DNA from: Isoperla grammatica
Taxonomy: Eukaryota > Arthropoda > Insecta > Plecoptera > Perlodidae
Assembly (NCBI GenBank): GCA_945910005.1
Contig: OX246738.1
Span: 20,665,686-20,729,685 of the forward strand
Direction: 5' to 3'
Length of the DNA stretch: 64,000 bases
Of this stretch, positions 20,576 through 33,794 are shown piece after piece (the first letter of the stretch is position 1; each line of letters opens with the position of its first letter). A program made the translations under genes and the position numbers. The notes below the pieces were generated by a model that searched no databases, was not told where the DNA came from, and saw only the letters and a list, made by a program, of their open reading frames with translations.

Positions 20576-20862
20576 AAGCCTGTCCACTCATAGTAGAAAC
20601 GAAACGTTTAGAGCTAATGACCAATGTTTGTCTAATAGACCGTGAAATAGGGTTTAAAGGGCCAACAGGTAGCGCGCTGTTGTCATTTCATTGCAATTCT
20701 TTTTCTTTCAAAGGGCGACATTCTTTCAACTTCCGTTATTATAAAACTGGCAACCGTGTTTTTCTAGTAAATCTTGGTTTACAACCCGATAATAATGATT
20801 CAATACACAAACATGGGTCATTAGCTCTAAACGTTTTGTTTCTACTATGAGCGGACAGGCTT
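20576..20862. mobile_element. MITE with 40-50-bp inverted ends
   Basis: AAGCCTGTCCACTCATAGTA and the following bases through AGAGCTAATGACC at the left match the complement of 20815-20862 with few changes. Flanking TA on each side suggests a Tc1/mariner-type duplication. No coding capacity seen. Confidence 0.8.
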
Positions 20863-20876
20863 TAACTGTGTGTGTA

Positions 20877-21385
20877 TTCATATTATTTCATTGTTTTGCA
20901 TTAATCATTATCTTGTTGAATATGAAGTGCAATCGTTCGTGCAATCATTCACTGAGAATCAGCTGTATATGTCTACTTAACATTTCAAATAATGTGTATC
21001 TTGCGTTTACTGCTACAGTTTTTATTACTGTCCTACTTAATTCATATTATTTCATTGTTTTGCATTAATCATTATCTTGTTGGATATGAAGTGCAATCGT
21101 TCGTGCAATCATTCACTGATAATAAGCTGTATATGTCTACTTAACATTTCAAATACGTAATGTGTATCTTGCGTTTACTGCTACAGTTATTATTACTGTC
21201 CTACTTAATTCATATTATTTCATTGTTTTGCATTAATCATTATCTTGTTGAATATGAAGTGCAATCGTTCGTGCAATCATTCACTGATAATAAGCTGTAT
21301 ATGTCTACTTAACATTTTAATATAATGTGTATCTTGTATCTACTGCTACAGTTTGTATTAGTGTCCTAGTTAATTCATTTTACTT
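20877..21385 (+). repeat. Tandem repeat, unit about 164 bp, three copies
   Basis: TTCATATTATTTCATTGTTT begins copies at 20877, 21041 and 21209, with a diverged fourth start at 21374. Copies differ at a few positions and by a 4-bp insertion in the second copy. Confidence 0.88.
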
Positions 21386-23335
21386 CATGGTTTTGTATTA
21401 GTCATTAGCTTTCTGATTATGTTATTCAATCATTCAAGAATATGTTTTGTGAACAGGACAGAGGCAGACACTTCTATATAAAGATGAGTACTTAAACTGA
21501 GCTGTTTCTATTTAGTATTTCCTGTATCCCATTGGCCTATTCTACCCAATAGATATTGAGCTCCATTGCAGTTTCCTTGTGAGCCATTTTGTTTTCACTT
21601 TTATTCTTTTATCTTGGCATATTTTGTGGCATGCAAACTATATTGCTGTTTGGTTGAATTGAAATCAATTAAATTCAATTTTGCATCAAACAGGTAATAA
21701 TACAATGTGAACCCAGTTAATTCTCTTAATTGATAGGTAACTGATGCTTTATTAAAAAATGTTGGTTTAAATCTCTTTATAATATAATTATTGAAATTAT
21801 TTGTGTAGCCTGAAGATTCACTGATGGATCATTAAATGATGTTAGGGTGACATCACTATGACAGAATATGGAAGACATTTGTATAACAAAAAAGATTAAT
21901 TAATGAATCACTAAGTGATATTGTGGTGACATCATTATGAACAGAATAGGTGGGACATTTAGAGAAACTGAAGACATCATAATGATGTCATAATGAAACA
22001 TTAGTGACATCCTGAAGATAACAATGAATTCTTTAAAGTGACCTCTTAAAGAGGTCATAAAGACTTCACTGTGTCTGCTGGGTATTCCTTATCAGAATGC
22101 GCTATCTTTACATTCCTTTTATTTTACACATTAAGTTCTTCATCCGCTTTATTGCTGATTATCTGGATACATATTTAACAGAAAAACAGTTTTTTCTGCA
22201 TTTACAATGTAATATTTTAGTTATAATTTTTAAGTAATGTACCTATCGCTTACTATTTTGACTGTGCCATGTGGTAGTATTTCAATAGTTTACATTTGTT
22301 CTACTCCTTTAATACAACTAAGGGGTTGCTAGTTAAGTTACAAATAAAACGTTGCGCATAATTTAATACACAGCTCTTACTATTTTTAATAATGCACATA
22401 AAGTCTAATACATCTGCAATTAAAATCTGATCCTGACATAAACTGGTTTAATTTTGTTTGGCGTACCAAATTTTCATGTTGTATTGCCATTTTAGTTTGC
22501 ATTAAATTTGCGTTAGAAATATTCACTGATTATGCCTAATTTGTATAACTAAATTCTTTATTTTGTGAGTCTTGTTCTGATTTTTGTAAACAATAAAGAA
22601 TAATTAGGTTTTGCTTGATGTGCACATACGCACATAAGCTCAAACTGTATCCATAAAATGTAGAAACTGCATTCTAATTTGAATCGTACATAAAGTTGTA
22701 CGTGCACCAAGACGTAGAACATTTCTCTGTGACTAATGCTTAACTCAACAACGGTAGATTAGTTCTTAAAGTTTCCTTTATATATACGTATACATTTTTA
22801 TTGAAATCTTGACAGTTTTAAATAGTAATTCAAATATTGAGATTGCTGTGGTGTTACACGATACGTAAGAACGCTAAATACATGATAAACTCATACAAAG
22901 TGAACCAGAAGAATCCTTAAGACTACGAAAAAATTAATTGAAATGTAAAAAAAAAGTATAATTAGCATTTTGTAAACTTAATCCATAATTTGTCTCCTAC
23001 TGATAACAAGTTTACCTTTAGTTCTCACGAAATAATGTAACCTCAAACCACCCTTGAATCAGGTTCTAGGTTCAAAACTCATTAAAACCGGATACTTTAC
23101 AAAACGCAAACAATCAGTCTATTTTCGAAGTTTACTTTTAACACAGTTATTTTTAATACTTTTAATTTAATACTTTTAATATTTTTAATACGTTCTGAAT
23201 AAAACACGACAGTTCGGAGGCGGTTTTCTGTACGAAACGTCTGGTATGATTCACTATAACTTTCACTGTTTTAACACTCAATACACAGCGGCAATGTTCC
23301 CATTGTTTTACTTTTGTAATTTTTTTATTTTGTGT
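21386..23335. other. AT-rich DNA without a recognised gene
   Basis: From 21810 to 22085 there are repeated palindrome-like TGACATCAT and GATGTCA motifs ending in GTGTCTGCTGGGT. This resembles 14690-14900, which begins ACCCAGCAAACAC, so both may be remnants of one repeat class. Nothing else is supported. Confidence 0.4.
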
Positions 23336-23575
23336 AGATTGCTGGTTATGGTCTACTGGGTTTATTCCTGTTTAAATGTAGAAGATCCAGGGTTCGAATC
23401 CCGGTTCTGGATGGAGTTTTAATTTAAAACTTAAAAATAATCTATCAATCTTATGTAAACGGTGACTTTGGAGCCGTCATAACAACGATTTAAACACATA
23501 ATAAAATAAATCTCCCACACTGAAAATCAGCTCAAACGAGTGGGTAGAATTTTAATACAAATTTATTCATTTAAA
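23336..23575 (+). mobile_element. tRNA-Gly-derived SINE, copy 2
   Basis: Near-consensus A box TGGTCTACTGG (23349-23359), perfect B box GGTTCGAATCC (23391-23401), central block AAACGGTGACTTTGGAGCCG near 23458, and 3' block CACTGAAAATCAG followed by GAGTGGGTAG. Confidence 0.75.
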
Positions 23576-24772
23576 GATATTGATTGTATTCATTACAAGT
23601 TTTAAACATCGTGCAGTGCTCTTCATACTACATTGCTATTTGCTACATACACTACTCCTCGTTCATGTTATAAGATGTATAAGTCTAGGGTCCCCCTTCC
23701 TGTGACTCATTAGGTGTATTAGGACTGGGAGAGTTTGCAAGGAATTTCCTAACGCTGCTGTAAGGACTTAATCCAAGCAATCGCCGCAGCTTTAAGCTTC
23801 AGGTGCGTTGCCGGCAGCTGGAATCGATCACCTAACCGCTCTAATTAGTGCCCCCGGTGCTGCAATTGAACCTCTCAGTCGGTGAGCATACCCAGCGCAC
23901 CTGCATGATGACTATCTGACACCTGCACCCCACACCTGCACGTGTCTGTATTTCATCGTTGTGCGTGCTGGATGGTTGATGAGAAATAAAGCACATATAA
24001 TTTGGTAGATATCTCTAGGGCTGTAAGTCCACCTACCTTGCGGAACCACTGATTTCTGATTTAAAAATACTTCAAAAATACTTTCAAATTGTCAAAAAGC
24101 AAACCAAAATATATCTTTCCTTCTATATTATATTGATTTCTTATTATAAATGTATCGTTGATCAAATGAATGTTTCTGTTTTTCAAATGTGTTTGAAAGG
24201 TGTGTGTTGCAACAACACATTACAATACAAGAACAATTGAACAACGGAAATTGGTATTGGAATACATTTCGGCAATCATTTATAAGCAATTATAATAGAC
24301 AGAATTCAAAGTTTCCGCAGGTTCGATGGACGTACACGTCGAACAGCCTTAAGGCGCTCTTAGCACCTGCGTCTCCTAGCACCTGCACTCCGCACCTACA
24401 CTTGGCCTGGTGTTTCGATAGTTGTTAATGTTCGATGAGGGATGCGAAAAACAACACATCTGCTTCTGGGTAGAAATTTGTAACAGCTCTGTCTCCTAGC
24501 ACCTGCAATCCGCACCTGCACGAAAGGTGGATTGTTTTGTGAGAGGTTTTCTCTGTTTGTTGGTGGGAACCGGAAGTAAATTAACGGCTTCAGGGTAGTC
24601 CAGGAGGGTCCTCTGTTTCCCATGGCGTGAACCAATGAATCTCTGGCACCATTACAGCAACGACCTGTCCCCATCGATTAGCTCAGATTCCCCGTAGACC
24701 GTTCATTCTTCTCCCTAACCCTCCTTTTAGACTCCCTCTTACTTCAAGGGCCGCCGCAGGTGATTGACACCA
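23576..24772. other. Flank of the satellite, with a thrice-repeated CACCTGCAC motif
   Basis: The motif CACCTGCAC-YCC-RCACCTGCAC occurs near 23930, 24370 and 24495 in partly similar surroundings (GTTGATGAG / TTCGATGAG downstream of the first two). No gene recognised. Confidence 0.4.
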
Positions 24773-27700
24773 GGCAATTGCTTGCCGGACAACGCGATAC
24801 TAGCGCGCTACAATGAGCTACGGTTCGACTGACCATAAGGCAATTGCTTGCCGGACAACGCGATACTAGCGCGCTACAATGAGCTACGGTTCAACTGACC
24901 ATAAGGCAATTGCTTGCCGGACAACGTGATACTAGCGCGCTACAATGAGCTACGGTTCAACTGACCATAAGGCAATTGCTGGCCGGACAACGCGATACTA
25001 GCGCGCTACAATGAGCTACGGTTCGACTGACCATAAGGCAATTGCTTGCCGGACAACGCGATACTAGCGCGCTACAATGAGCTACGGTTCAACTGACCAT
25101 AAGGCAATTGCTTGCCGGACAACGTGATACTAGCGCGCTACAATGAGCTACGGTTCAACTGACCATAAGGCAATTGCTGGCCGGACAACGCGATACTAGC
25201 GCGCTACAATGAGCTACGGTTCTACTGACCATAAGGCAATTGCTTGCCGGACAACGCGATACTAGCGCGCTACAATGAGCTACGGTTCAACTGACCATAA
25301 GGCAATTGCTGGCCGGACAACGCGATACTAGCGCGCTACAATGAGCTACGGTTCTACTGACCATAAGGCAATTGCTGGCCGGACAACGTGATACTAGCGC
25401 GCTACAATGAGCTACGGTTCTACTGACCATAAGGCAATTGCTGGCCGGACAACGGGATACTAGCGCGCTACAATGAGCTACGGTTCAACTGACCATAAGG
25501 CAATTGCTTGCCGGACAACGCGATACTCGCGCTACAATGAGCTACGGTTCAACTGACCATAAGGCAATTGCTTGCCGGACAACGCGATACTAGCGCGCTA
25601 CAATGAGCTACGGTTCTACTGACCATAAGGCAATTGCTTGCCGGACAACGCGATACTAGCGCGCTACAATGAGCTACGGTTCAACTGACCATAAGGCAAT
25701 TGCTTGCCGGACAACGTGATACTAGCGCGCTACAATGAGCTACGGTTCTACTGACCATAAGGCAATTGCTTGCCGGACAACGTGATACTAGCGCGCTACA
25801 ATGAGCTACGGTTCTACTGACCATAAGGCAATTGCTTGCCGGACAACGTGATACTAGCGCGCTTTATGAGCTACGGTTCAACTGACCATAAGGCAATTGC
25901 TTGCCGGACAACGTGATACTAGCGCGCTACAATGAGCTACGGTTCTACTGACCATAAGGCAATTGCTTGCCGGACAACGTGATACTAGCGCGCTACAATG
26001 AGCTACGGTTCTACTGACCATAAGGCAATTGCTTGCCGGACAACGCGATACTAGCGCGCTACAATGAGCTACGGTTCTACTGACCATAAGGCAATTGCTT
26101 GCCGGACAACGCGATACTAGCGCGCTACAATGAGCTACGGTTCTACTGACCATAAGGCAATTGCTTGCCGGACAACGTGATACTAGCGCGCTACAATGAT
26201 CTACGGTTCTACTGACCATAAGGCAATTGCTTGCCGGACAACGCGATACTAGCGCGCTACAATGATCTACGGTTTAACTGACCATAAGGCAATTGCTGGC
26301 CGGACAAAGTGATACTAGCGCGCTACAATGATCTACGGTTCTACTGACCATAAGGCAATTGCTGGCCGCACAACGCGATACTAGCGCGCTACAATGATCT
26401 ACGGTTCTACTGACCATAAGGCAATTGCTGGCCGGACAACGTGATACTAGCGCGCTACAATGAGCTACGGTTCTACTGACCATAAGGCAATTGCTTGCCG
26501 GACAACGTGATACTAGCGCGCTACAATGATCTACGGTTCTACTGACCATAAGGCAATTGCTGGCCGGACAACGTGATACTAGCGCGCTACAATGAGCTAC
26601 GGTTCTACTGACCATAAGGCAATTGCTTGCCGGACAACGTGATACTAGCGCGCTACAATGAGCTACGGTTCTACTGACCATAAGGCAATTGCTTGCCGGA
26701 CAACGTGATACTAGCGCGCTACTATGATCTACGGTTCTACTGACCATAAGGCAATTGCTGGCCGGACAACGCGATACTAGCGTGCTACAATGAGCTACGG
26801 TTCAACTGACCATAAGGCAATTGCTGGCCGGACAACGTGATACTAGCGCGCTACAATGATCTACGGTTCTACTGACCATAAGGCAATTGCTTGCCGGACA
26901 ACGCGATACTAGCGCGCTACAATGAGCTACGGTTCTACTGACCATAAGGCAATTGCTGGCCGGACAACGCGATACTAGCGCGCTACAATGAGCTACGGTT
27001 CAACTGACCATAAGGCAATTGCTTGCCGGACAACGCGATACTAGCGCGCTACAATGATCTACGGTTCTACTGACCATAAGGCAATTGCTGGCCGGACAAC
27101 GTGATACTAGCGCGCTACAATGATCTACGGTTCTACTGACCATAAGGCAATTGCTGGCCGGACAACGCGATACTAGCGCGCTACAATGAGCTACGGTTCT
27201 ACTGACCATAAGGCAATTGCTTGCCGGACAACGCGATACTAGCGCGCTACAATGATCTACGGTTCTACTGACCATAAGGCAATTGCTGGCCGGACAACGT
27301 GATACTAGCGCGCTACAATGATCTACGGTTCTACTGACCATAAGGCAATTGCTGGCCGGACAACGCGATACTAGCGCGCTACAATGAGCTACGGTTCTAC
27401 TGACCATAAGCCAATTGCTAGCCGGACAACGTGATACTAGCGCGCTACAATGAGCTACGGTTCTACTGACCATAAGGCAATTGCTAGCCGGACAACGTGA
27501 TACTAGCGCGCTACAATGAGCTACGGTTCAACTGACCATAAGGCAATTGCTAGCCGGACAACGTGATACTAGCGCGCTACAATGAGCTACGGTTCTACTG
27601 ACCATAAGGCAATTGCTGGCCGGACAACGTGATACTAGCGCGCTACAATGAGCTACGGTTCTACTGACCATAAGGCAATTGCTGGCCGGACAACGCGATA

Positions 27701-30700
27701 CTAGCGTGCTACAATGAGCTACGGTTCAACTGACCATAAGGCAATTGCTGGCCGGACAACGTGATACTAGCGCGCTACAATGAGCTACGGTTCTACTGAC
27801 CATAAGGCAATTGCTTGCCGGACAACGTGATACTAGCGCGCTACAATGAGCTACGGTTCAACTGACCATAAGGCAATTGCTGGCCGGACAACGCGATACT
27901 AGCGTGCTACAATGAGCTACGGTTCAACTGACCATAAGGCAATTGCTGGCCGGACAACGCGATACTAGCGTGCTACAATGAGCTACGGTTCAACTGACCA
28001 CAAGGCAATTGCTGGCCGGACAACGCGATACTAGCGTGCTACAATGAGCTACGGTTCAACTGACCATAAGGCAATTGCTGGCCGGACAACGTGATACTAG
28101 CGCGCTACAATGAGCTACGGTTCTACTGACCATAAGGCAATTGCTTGCCGGACAACGTGATACTAGCGCGCTACAATGAGCTACGGTTCAACTGACCATA
28201 AGGCAATTGCTGGCCGGACAACGTGATACTAGCGCGCTACAATGAGCTACGGTTCTACTGACCATAAGGCAATTGCTGGCCGGACAACGTGATACTAGCG
28301 CGCTACAATGAGCTACGGTTCGACTGACCATAAGGCAATTGCTTGCCGGACAACGTGATACTAGCGCGCTACAATGAGCTACGGTTCTACTGACCATAAG
28401 GCAATTGCTAGCCGGACAACGTGATACTAGCGCGCTACAATGAGCTACGGTTCTACTGACCATAAGGCAATTGCTGGCCGGACAACGCGATACTAGCGCG
28501 CTACAATGAGCTACGGTTCAACTGACCATAAGGCAATTGCTGGCCGGACAACGCGATACTAGCGCGCTACAATGAGCTACGGTTCAACTGACCATAAGGC
28601 AATTGCTGGCCGGACAACGCGATACTAGCGCGCTACAATGAGCTACGGTTCAACTGACCATAAGGCAATTGCTTGCCGGACAACGTGATACTAGCGCGCT
28701 ACAATGAGCTACGGTTCTACTGACCATAAGGCAATTGCTTGCCGTACAACGTGATACTAGCGCGCTACAATGAGCTACGGTTCAACTGACCATAAGGCAA
28801 TTGCTGGCCGGACAACGCGATACTAGCGTGCTACAATGAGCTACGGTTCAACTGACCATAAGGCAATTGCTGGCCGGACAACGCGATACTAGCGTGCTAC
28901 AATGAGTAACGGTTCAACTGACTATAAGGCAATTGCTGGCCGGACAACGCGATACTAGCGTGCTACAATGAGCTACGGTTCTACTGACCATAAGGCAATT
29001 GCTGGCCGGACAACGTGATACTAGCGCGCTACAATGAGCTACGGTTCTACTGACCATAAGGCAATTGCTGGCCGGACAACGTAATACTAGCGCGCTACAA
29101 TGAGCTACGGTTCTACTGACTATAAGACAATTGCTGGCCGGACAACGTGATACTACCGCGCTACAATGAGCTACGGTTCTACTGACCATAAGGCAATTGC
29201 TGGCCGGACAACGTGATACTAGCGCGCTACAATGAGCTACGGTTCAACTGACCATAAGGCAATTGCTGGCCGGACAACGTAATACTAGCGCGCTACAATG
29301 AGCTACGGTTCTACTGACTATAAGACAATTGCTGGCCGGACAACGTGATACTACCGCGCTACAATGAGCTACGGTTCTACTGACCATAAGGCAATTGCTG
29401 GCCGGACAACGTGATACTAGCGCGCTACAATGAGCTACGGTTCTACTGACCATAAGGCAATTGCTGGCCGGACAACGTGATACTAGCGTGCTACAATGAG
29501 CTACGGTTCAACTGACCATAAGGCAATTGCTGGCCGGACAACGCGATACTAGCGTGCTACAATGAGTAACGGTTCAACTGACCATAAGGCAATTGCTGGC
29601 CGGACAACGCGATACTAGCGTGCTACAATGAGCTACGGTTCTACTGACCATAAGGCAATTGCTGGCCGGACAACGTGATACTAGCGTGCTACAATGAGCT
29701 ACGGTTCTACTGACCATAAGGCAATTGCTGGCCGGACAACGTGATACTAGCGCTCTACAATGAGCTACGGTTCTACTGACCATAAGGCAATTGCTGGCCG
29801 GACAACGTGATACTACCGCGCTACAATGAGCTACGGTTCTACTGACCATAAGGCAATTGCTGGCCGGACAACGTGATACTAGCGCGCTACAATGAGCTAC
29901 GGTTCTACTGACCATATGGCAATTGCTGGCCGGACAACGTGATACTAGCGCGCTACAATGAGCTACGGTTCTACTGACCATAAGGCAATTGCTGGCCGGA
30001 CAACGTGATACTAGCGCGCTACAATGAGCTACGGTTCTACTGACCATAAGGCAATTGCTGGCCGGACAACGCGATACTAGCGTGCTACAATGAGCTACGG
30101 TTCTACTGACCATAAGGCAATTGCTGGCCGGACAACGTGATACTACCGCGCTACAATGAGCTACGGTTCTACTGACCATAAGGCAATTGCTAGCCGGACA
30201 ACGTGATACTAGCGCGCTACAATGAGCTACGGTTCTACTGACCATAAGGCAATTGCTTGCCGGACAACGTGATACTAGCGCACTACAATGAGCTACGGTT
30301 CTACTGACCATAAGGCAATTGCTTGCCGGACAACGTGATACTAGCGCGCTACAATGAGCTACGGTTCTACTGACCATAAGGCAATTGCTGGCTGGACAAC
30401 GTGATACTAGCGCGCTACAATGAGCTACGGTTCTACTGACCATAAGGCAATTGCTGGCCGGACAACGTGATACTAGCGCGCTACAATGAGCTACGGTTCT
30501 ACTGACCATAAGGCAATTGCTGGCCGGACAACGTGATACTAGCGCGCTACAATGAGCTACGGTTCTACTGACCATAAGGCAATTGCTGGCCGGACAACGT
30601 GATACTAGCGCGCTACAATGAGCTACGGTTCTACTGACCATAAGGCAATTGCTGGCCGGACAACGCGATACTAGCGCGCTACAATGAGCTACGGTTCTAC

Positions 30701-31774
30701 TGACCATAAGGCAATTGCTGGCCGGACAACGTGATACTAGCGCGCTACAATGAGTAACGGTTCAACTGACCATAAGGCAATTGCAGGCCGGACAACGTGA
30801 TACTAGCGCGCTACAATGAGTAACGGTCAACTGACCATAAGGCAATTGCAGGCCGGACAACGTGATACTAGCGCGCTACAATGAGTAACGGTTCAACTGA
30901 CCATAAGGCAATTGCTTGCCGGACAACGTGATACTAGCGCGCTACAATGAGTAACGGTTCAACTGACCATAAGGCAATTGCAGGCCGGACAACGTGATAC
31001 TAGCGCGCTACAATGAGTAACGGTTCAACTGACCATAAGGCAATTGCAGGCCGGACAACGTGATACTAGCGCGCTACAATGAGTAACGGTTCAACTGACC
31101 ATAAGGCAATTGCTTGCCGGACAACGTGATACTAGCGCGCTACAATGAGCTACGGTTCTACTGACCATAAGGCAATTGCTTGCCGGACAACGTGATACTA
31201 GCGCGCTACAATGAGTAACGGTTCAACTGACCATAAGGCAATTGCTTGCCGGACAACGTGATACTAGCGCGCTACAATGAGTAACGGTTCAACTGACCAT
31301 AAGGCAATTGCAGGCCGGACAACGTGATACTAGCGCGCTACAATGAGTAACGGTTCAACTGACCATAAGGCAATTGCTTGCCGGACAACGTGATACTAGC
31401 GCGCTACAATGAGTAACGGTTCAACTGACCATAAGGCAATTGCTTGCCGGACAACGTGATACTAGCGCGCTACAATGAGTAACGGTTCAACTGACCATAA
31501 GGCAATTGCAGGCCGGACAACGTGATACTAGCGCGCTACAATGAGTAACGGTTCAACTGACCATAAGGCAATTGCTTGCCGGACAACGTGATACTAGCGC
31601 GCTACAATGAGCTACGGTTCAACTGACCATAAGGCAATTGCTTGCCGGACAACGTGATACTAGCGCGCTACAATGAGCTACGGTTCAACTGACCATAAGG
31701 CAATTGCTTGCCGGACAACGTGATACCAGCGCGCTACAATGAGTAACGGTTCAACTGACCATAAGGCAATTGCT
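24773..31774 (+). repeat. Satellite array, 66-bp unit, about 106 copies
   Basis: Every unit contains the palindromes GCAATTGC and TAGCGCGCTA, with the connecting blocks CCGGACAACG, CTACGGTT and ACTGACCATAA. The array is nearly all full-length units. Exceptions include a 2-bp deletion at about 25527 and a 1-bp deletion near 30827. Variants at four main sites (CTTGCC/CTGGCC/CAGGCC, CGCGAT/CGTGAT, GAGCTACGG/GATCTACGG/GAGTAACGG, TTCAACT/TTCTACT/TTCGACT) are clustered regionally. Minus-strand units read MVSRTVAHCSALVSRCPASN and on, 22 residues per unit. The TTCAACT variant makes TGA, and the TTCTACT variant keeps the frame open. The longest open run is 29574-30707 (17 units). I regard it as non-coding satellite. 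Confidence 0.97.
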
Positions 31775-32403
31775 ACAAATTTCTTGTTAGATTAATACGT
31801 AATCGCTTTTGTATTTTGATCAAGTTCGCTAAACTAAATTGATAGGGGAAACACGATTATAAAATGGAAAGTAGGGTAGATAAATATAGCTTACAAAAAT
31901 TTAAAGGTATCGAGCTATACTTTGCGAGTATTTATCTACTAGTAACTAGAGTTTTAGTCTAGATTCTATGTGTCAGCTCGTGTTAGTATTTAGGTTTAGA
32001 ATAAGACCTATTGCTATATGACATGCACGAAACTGTATGTATTAATATTGTTGAACTATCTTAGTGACAGATACGTGACGTGCTAGCAGATCTGTTTACA
32101 ACACTTTGGTTGTAAGCGTTTGAAACATACGAGACAAGGAAAGTCCGGCTTACTTCCAGCAAATGGCCAACACTGACTTAAAGTCTTGTTGTTCGTCCTC
32201 CAGTCACGAGCCTTCTGTTGTGTTCAGTATTTACGGTACGTTAGGGTCTTTAGGGGCCGCTTGAGGTGGGTACCTTCTCGTGGTGACCGGTGCCTGCAAA
32301 GAGGGCTCTCGTGCATCTCTTTTGCCATTTCTTTAATTCATCTTACGTGGCCTTCGTCATTTTTCCTCTTCGTACTTTCTCACTTCGTCATACTTGCCGG
32401 CAC
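31775..32403. other. Unique flank, nothing recognised
   Basis: No domain-bearing ORF, tRNA or repeat seen. Confidence 0.4.
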
Positions 32404-32781
32404 TAGGGATGGGCAAAAACGTGTATTTCAGTACACGTGTAACCTCTCTCTGTGAAAGACGTGTACACGTTCGTACGTGCATACACTTGTCACGTGAATT
32501 AGGGTGTGCACTGTACACATGCATTTTGTGTGCGATGTTGGTTCAGCGGTGCGCCGTCGGTCAGCTAAGATCGTACGCTGTGGCCCACGCATTCAGTTAA
32601 ACCCTGTGTGGGTGACATGCACAGCTACATGCGTTTTATATTTACAGGAAAACAGTAAACGTGTGCACGGGATACACACCTTAACATACCCCTTGCACAT
32701 CGCCAAGGTAGTTAAAATTAAACTTAACCCAAAATAATGGGGTGGGAGGTGTATGGGTGTGTGTACACTATCCCATCCCTA
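32404..32781. mobile_element. hAT-like non-autonomous element
   Basis: The left end TAGGGATGGGCAAAAACGTG and the right end, reverse-complemented (TAGGGATGGGATAGTGTACA), share a 10-bp TIR and similar subterminal GTGTACA-type motifs. Flanks are GCCGGCAC and GCGAGCAC, an imperfect 8-bp duplication (6 of 8). No transposase frame. Confidence 0.6.
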
Positions 32782-32868
32782 GCGAGCACCCTGCGATCCA
32801 ACACCCCCGTCCCCCCGCCCCCATTATTTTGGGTTCATTTTTAACTGCCATGGTAATGTGCAAGGAAT
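32694..32868. repeat. Inverted repeat across the right end of the hAT-like element
   Basis: TTGCACAT, AGTTAAAA and AACCCAAAATAATGGGG at 32694-32742 recur in inverted order at 32818-32868, straddling the element's right terminus. Confidence 0.6.
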
Positions 32869-32915
32869 CTGTTTCGGCCGACGTCATACGAACTAGGTGC
32901 TGATTACGTAGTAAA

Positions 32916-33290
32916 TCCCCAATAACTATAACTAACTGACTAACTAACTAACTCACTAACTAACTTACTAACTAACTAAGTAACTAACTTACTAACTTAC
33001 TAACTAACTAACTAACTAACTAACCAACTAACTATAACTTACTATAAACTAACTGTAACTAACTAACGAACTATAACTAACTATAACTAACTAAATAACT
33101 ATAACTTACTATAACTATAACTAACTAACTAACTAACTATAACTAACTATTTTACTATAACTAACTAACTAACTATAACTATAACTACTTAACTAACTAC
33201 TTAATTAACTACTTAACTACTTAACTAACTACTTAACTACTAAACTATTTAACTAACTAACTATGTAACTAACTACCTAACTAACTAACG
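32916..33290 (+). repeat. AACT tetranucleotide array with variants
   Basis: Degenerate (AACT)n interspersed with ATAACT and ACTT variants over about 370 bp. The following 500 bp (33291-33794) hold nothing recognised. Confidence 0.92.
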
Positions 33291-33794
33291 TATTGCCCAC
33301 TTTGTATGCAGTTTGTAAACAGGAACAAACTACTAAGGCCACCTCGCAAGAATAGGTAACTTCACAAACCGGATAATGGATTGAGTTGAACCATTCAACC
33401 AATATTTAGTGTCGGGGAAACTTTGCAGACTGAATCGTTGGCTTCAGCCACGAGTTGTTGAAATTCTGGCGCAAACTTTTTATCGGTATTGCCGGGGTTG
33501 GAGTAGTCGGGAGAAGTACGTCCTACGCTGCGCTATACCGCCAAGCTGACTTATTCGGCGACGAAATGCGAATGTGAGCTGGGAAAATGTAAAGTTAACG
33601 TCCAATATCGTTGTGAAATTATATAACTCGTCAGCCACAAGAGACCGAAGGAAATTGGGAATTTTTATAACGGCGATTTCTCGTCCGTTTCTGTTTAATT
33701 ACATTTTGTTGTAGGTGGAGTTCAGAGTTGACGACATATTATCAACCGGTCTGTAGGAAAAGGGAAATGTTGTACGAATCTCTATATGATACTT

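Noticed and set aside
29574..30707. 377-residue repetitive protein gene
   Set aside because: The open frame follows from a 66-bp unit without an internal stop. Neighbouring units carry TGA in the same frame, and there is no promoter, splice or terminal context.
24773..31774. CRISPR-like array
   Set aside because: Units abut head to tail with no unique spacers, and the context is animal genomic DNA. It is satellite.
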